From: Owenia fusiformis
Lineage: Eukaryota > Annelida > Polychaeta > Sabellida > Oweniidae
DNA length: 64,000 nt
Assembly: GCA_903813345.2 (NCBI GenBank)
Contig: CAIIXF020000009.1
Span: 25,206,740 to 25,270,739 of the forward strand
Direction: 5' to 3'
Position numbers and translations under genes: made by a program. Below the pieces are notes generated by a model. The model saw nothing but the letters and a program-made list of their open reading frames with translations. It was not told where the DNA came from and made no database searches. This document shows, in pieces, positions 55,401 to 61,400 of this stretch. How positions within the stretch are numbered: position 1 is the first letter of the stretch; each line of letters starts with the position of its first letter.

Positions 55401-58400
55401 ATACATATGTTTTACCGTATATCATATCTGAATACATGGATAGAAAAATTTCTACGCTTTATATTATGCACCTAATATTAGCTGAAATTCATTTCATATT
55501 CAAAGCTTCACATGAGATTATTAAGATCACATCAATATCATATAAAATCATCTGGAAGTCAGAGTTTCTCATGATAAGAACTCAGGGTGCTAAGATGAAT
55601 GTATAATGGTATGGGTATTAGTCTGATCTATTTACTATTCAATTATCTTGTAAGTATCATCCATCACAGTGAAGGCGTTGAAGGCACTCGTGCATACATA
55701 GTGTGCCCCAGTCACAAGTCTAATCAATAAAACATCCTTAATGGATGACTCCTAAGGGAATCTTATAACAAATACCTATAGTGCTGATGGAATCGAAATG
55801 CGCTTTCCAATATACAGAGTGAGCCAAACAAAATGCAACACAAATCTTTTCAGAAAAAAAAACATGACACTTCTCTTAATATCAAAGTCAATGGTGTGAC
55901 ATTAATAAACAAATACCTTTCAACATACTGAACAATATATTTAAGACAAGAAGAATACATTAAAAAATTTCCAGAATAAGAGGGTGGTATACTTTAGGTC
56001 ACCCTGTATTTGGTATGGTTCATATATACAAAATGACTAAAATGACAATCAGAACCATGGAAAATACCAGACAATATGTGATCAGGAGGGTACCATGAAT
56101 CCCATCAGCTGTCACTATATCATTGTTCTGATGCTACCAAGATCATAAAAATCTCAAATAGAGATTTGACGGATGTTTGGCTTTAGTGTTTTCCTGACAC
56201 TATATTCTGATTAAGGATAACTCAAATCAAAGAATCACTACTCATTTTGAGCAGATAGTGAAGTTGAACTCTTGCAAAGGCGAGTAAAATTTTATTTCAA
56301 ATAAACTCAATACCAAGGTCCCAGTATATACATTTGCTTCAATTTAGTACAGTACATTTGTAATCATTACTAAAGATAAGTCCTAAAATAGGACTGTTTA
56401 ACATTAATGAACCAATAAAAGTCACATTAAAATGACTGAAAACAGAAGTAAAATTATGTCTTTGCACTATCTCTAATAAAAATCTCAGCCTAACAAACAC
56501 TCCCTTTGGTCACTTGCTGGTAAAAATACTTGACTAAATAGTGAAGATTTAAACTTTTCACAGGCTCTCTAGACAACATAGAAGATTTGATTTATCACAC
56601 CATGGCTAAAAACCTATGAAAGGACAAATTGCTCACAAAATCGATTAGTAGGAAGTCGATACGTCTTCAAAACTTCCTAATAGAGCTACAATGAATGATT
56701 CTGTGGGGTTGAAAGTTAATAATAAAGGCATTGATTTTGTACAAATGGTTCAGGTCCTTATTGTCTCGTCGCTCACATGTCACGCTGGATCTAAGCAGAT
56801 TCAGAGGTTGGGTTTCAATATTGAGAAAATTTGTTCATTAAGATCATGCGTGAAGCTTGACCCATTGTAGATTTATATTCATTTTACATATTTGTTTCAT
56901 GGAGAGTTGCTCATACTGGTGTATCCCATGTATTCTTTCAGTCATAAAAAATCTGGAATCTAATAAAGTATCAATAATATGAGTCCATTGCTAGAATATT
57001 AAGTACATTTTCTAAGAATTAATCTTTTTTTCAATTAAGCCCTTCGACTCGATTTTTGCCTTAAATGGAATTTTAAGATTGAGAAACAATGCTGGCTTCA
57101 AGTTAATGGTGATATTCATGATCCCCAAAGAGACTCCAAAAATAAAGCAATTTGAATATCATATTCATTGATTCTATATTGCCTCACAGTTTTAATCCCA
57201 GTAGATATACCATCAATGTCTTGAAGAAGTCACTGCGACATTATGTCAAATAAACACTGATTTAAAACCTATGACAAATTTGGGTTCTTCCCCTCTACTG
57301 AACCGAGGTCCCTTTTCTTGTACCTCTATTGACCCAAGCCCTGTATTTTCCCCCATGTATCAAGATAAATGTCCAATTTATAGAACATATCAAACTGGCA
57401 TGAATAACAAATTGTTCCTGTTTCATTTAGCATTTTAGTATTAATTTATGGGAGCTGTGTGTATTCTAGAAATATGATATGCAAATAGTAATCTATTTCC
57501 ATTTATATTGTGATGTACTAGAGATACGGTGCCACATAGATATGTCATCCTTCATAAATACAATATAATTCATAACATAATCTTTTGCATTTCTGAGTTG
57601 TCTAATGCATTTTTATGGGTTTCACAGCAAGCAACAGGTGATTTTCTCTGGTTGTCTTTTTGCGACTGTTTGAATCGAGTTATTTTTTGTTTTCCTTCAT
57701 TTTTCTTCTTTCTGGTACTCCTGACATTTCTTTTCTTATAATATATTATTTCTCAATGATAGAAATTGCCATAGTTACTAGCATGTTATGTCTAATGTCT
57801 TTCCAAGAAAGACAAAGGGAACACTGATATATTTGGACATTTCTCATTGACTTCTTTGTTTGTGAACCTCCCATCCCCCACCCCCTGCCTTAAAGGCATT
57901 ATTTCAATGCAAAATCATGTAGTTTTCATCATTCTGAGCACTTTTCAAGGGATTTTGGGCCAACTTTTCAACTGTGAAGCCCCTGGAATATTTTAAAAAG
58001 TGCCACACCCCCCCCCCCCCCTGAAGCTGGATACAGACCTGAGAGTCTACATGCATATGATATAATTTAAAGTGATAATAATGCTTCCAGTGTTATGAAT
58101 CTACAAGAGGGAGCATTTACACTGTGATTTCCACTTATGTTATCTCTAAATCATTCAGAACAAACAAACACAGAACAACCACATGCAGGATTTTTATCCA
58201 AGATATCAGTAATAGCTGACTCCTATTACCACACACCCACATACAGTTTAATACAAACATCTATTATAATCTAAGGATATTCTGGTTGGGTTAGATAAGC
58301 ACCATCCTTGGACAAATGACCATTCAAAAACCATGGGGGTATTTCATTACAGTGACCTCCCCAACATTAAAGCAAATGGGCACAGCACCCACCTGGGATT

Positions 58401-61400
58401 TTAAAAACAGGCTTGCATCGACCTGAAAATTCATTTGCACCCACTTGAAAATGAGAAAAATCATGAAAGATGGGTATACTTTGACCAATTTCAGTCTGAA
58501 TCGTGAAAATAAGAATTTTGCGCCCACTTGATAAAAAACTTCTGTGGAGTACGCTGCAGTATATGAACTTACTAATGATTACTGAATTCCAATTGCCAAA
58601 TAAGTTGGAGACCTTCCTTCAAAGATTTATGAGACCTGCCATACTGTATTCTTATATAGAATTTGAAATTATGAGGGACTTTGGGAAACAGTGATATAAA
58701 TAACTATCTGAGACATATCAAGTTGTAACTTGGGAATAGGAGGAAAGGCTATTTTTGAACTATTATCTGAAACATGGTCTTTTGAATGCCCATGTCTGAC
58801 ACTAAGACCACAAAAACAATTGAGGATACAAGATAATGTCCATTCTATTACTAGATCAATGTATCTGCTTTCTAATGCTAAAGATCCCTGACTGAAAGTG
58901 AAGAAATTGCCATGGTTACTTGATGATGAGATATGTTATTTTAGCAGAGATTCAGAGGGATCACACTGAGAAAGGCAGTCTAATGAGAGAATGGCTTTTC
59001 AAGGAATAATTGCTTGATTATCAGATTATGTCTGGGTATATTGTTTCTGGTCTGACTGTGTTTACTTACTTGGAGATAACAGGGTATAAATCAATGTCTA
59101 ACTAATTAGTTGCTCTTTGAGAAATGATTACTTCAATAGCTATTCAACATAGGAAGAACTGTCCTTTAGGTCCATTTATTCATTATGTGCCAAGCCCCTG
59201 TGCTGTCATCTTGGATATCATATCCATATGTATCTGAGGTCTACAGTTTTCATATTGCAAATCAAACTGATGGGTTCACTATGTGACCTGTATCCTTTTT
59301 TTAACAACCAAATACATATACATCCCTTTCAGTCTATTGCAGTTATAAAACTGAAGGATGTTATGAAGAAAAAAATTTGATTGGAGAAGTACAGGTTTTA
59401 CTATATATATGCTCTTGGACATAGATACAGAAGGATGCTGATTACACAGTGCAGCCAAGAGGCTTGATGGAGAAAAGCTCCTGCCTGATTGTTTTGACTA
59501 GATGCTCATGTTAGTGTCAATGGCCAATTGACTCACTTGATAGAGTGTCATTTTACATCTATTTCAAACTACTTATACAAAATAGACCAAGCAGAATTTA
59601 TAAATAAAATAACCATTACGTTTTTAGAAATATCAACAATAAAAAATATATGTTTTACTGTTCATAATAAGCCACTTAGTCTTGAGAATGGTTATACAAT
59701 AAGAAAAAAGTTCTTATGCAACTGTAACTCATTTAAAAAGAATAATTACTACCCTGCGTGCAGAGTCTAGTTATTAACTAACCTCTGTCTAGTATAGACT
59801 ATATTACAGTTTAGCAGCCCCGCCCTAAAGATCTAAATACTATCTTATTAACTATGCGGTATTTTAACAACAAACTCTGATCGGCTTGGTAAATAATTAC
59901 TGTATACTTGGTATATTTTACTTCCTTGTTTTAGCTGCAAAGATAACAGTTCCAAAACCTTCAAAATGAAACTGTAATTTATAAAAAGACTGGGTTTCCC
60001 TGGTGGAGTCAATATCTTGATTGTGTTTCTTGGAAGAGGTACTTTAAGAAAAGATACTACAATGGCTTGCTGTCAAGCTAATTCAAAATCTGTGAAAGTT
60101 ATAGCGATATTCATGATAGGTATCACAATAGGACGAGTTCTCTTCAACATCGAACTTCTTCTGGTAGATTCATTATGCATCATTTATGGAAAAACACTGG
60201 AAAAATGTGGAATACCTGACAACATGAGAAATATCACAATAAATCCTGTTTTCTCATTATCACAGAAAAATAACATAAACGATATCACGATACGAAATGC
60301 AAAAGAAGATGGCCCACATGGCAGTTATATTAACCTATCACAGAGGGATATTAATATGAACCATTACATAGGAACATGTTTTCAATGTGTCTCTATATTC
60401 ATTCATCTTGTCATCATATTTAAATGGGACCGATTCAACATACGAGAGTATATCAAGGCTCTTCCTAAGATGGCCCATTTCATTGTATGGGTAATCCTTC
60501 TCATCATATGGATGGTTAGCTCTGCTATTGTGGAATCAGCTCGTATTGGTAGCATTCATAATATTTCGTCACTGGTGTTTGCCGAAATGGAAGCAGTACT
60601 CACTGTTATTCTCGCATCCGCTTGGAGTTTCATAGCCAGGCAAACAGTGTATGCCAGTTTTTTTGAAACTATGGAGGATGCACCATCAACTGGCCACTGG
60701 ATCAGATTATTGATGTGCCAGTATCATACTAGTCTGGCTTTGTATGCAATGAGAATGATGACATACTTTGTGTATGATACATCCCTTGTAGCACAGTCTA
60801 TTTCACGGCTTCAAAGTTCAAACACTAATATTGGTAAGTTTCAGAAACACTTGGAAATATGTCCTTTTTATAATGACTCTGACTCTATATCAGGCCTCCT
60901 AGACTTGCACAAACGAGATCATCAGTTTCGACCTCACGGACTAAGTTCGGGTAGAAGGAAAGTAGTTCGCGAGGTCAGAATTGATGATTGCATTAGTTGA
61001 GGCCTAGGAGACCTGTGTATGGTACATCAGATAAATTCAGAAATCATAATCTTATTGTGAAGCAATTACAACTTTCATAAGAAACATCTAAAAATATCAC
61101 CTTTTCACCAGGTAATACATCCTTAGATGTGGAAGAGAGTGTGAAAGAATGGCACAGTATCATCCTGGTATTCACATGCGCATTCAGAGGCAGCCTTGCA
61201 CGGTTCTTCTATTCTAAACTTTATCAAGGTAAGAAATTGAAGGAATTAAGTTCTTCAAAGAAGTTTACCATAAGTGTGTTTTATGAGGGACATTACAGGT
61301 ATGATATCATAGATACATGTTTACTCAAGCAGAAAATGAATGGTTTTAAAGAGATTTAATGTCTTAAATGTAATAAGTAAGACTATTTTTTCCATCTTCC

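Larger units (their letters stand above)
52145..60061. other. TTYH intron upstream of nested gene
   Basis: This is AT-rich intron. It contains a C-run at about 53640-53650, a MITE at 55813-56008, two dispersed-repeat copies and a long C-run at about 58006-58021. A short membrane-like open segment on the minus strand at 53318-53391 is discussed under findings. No other exon is supported. Confidence 0.5.
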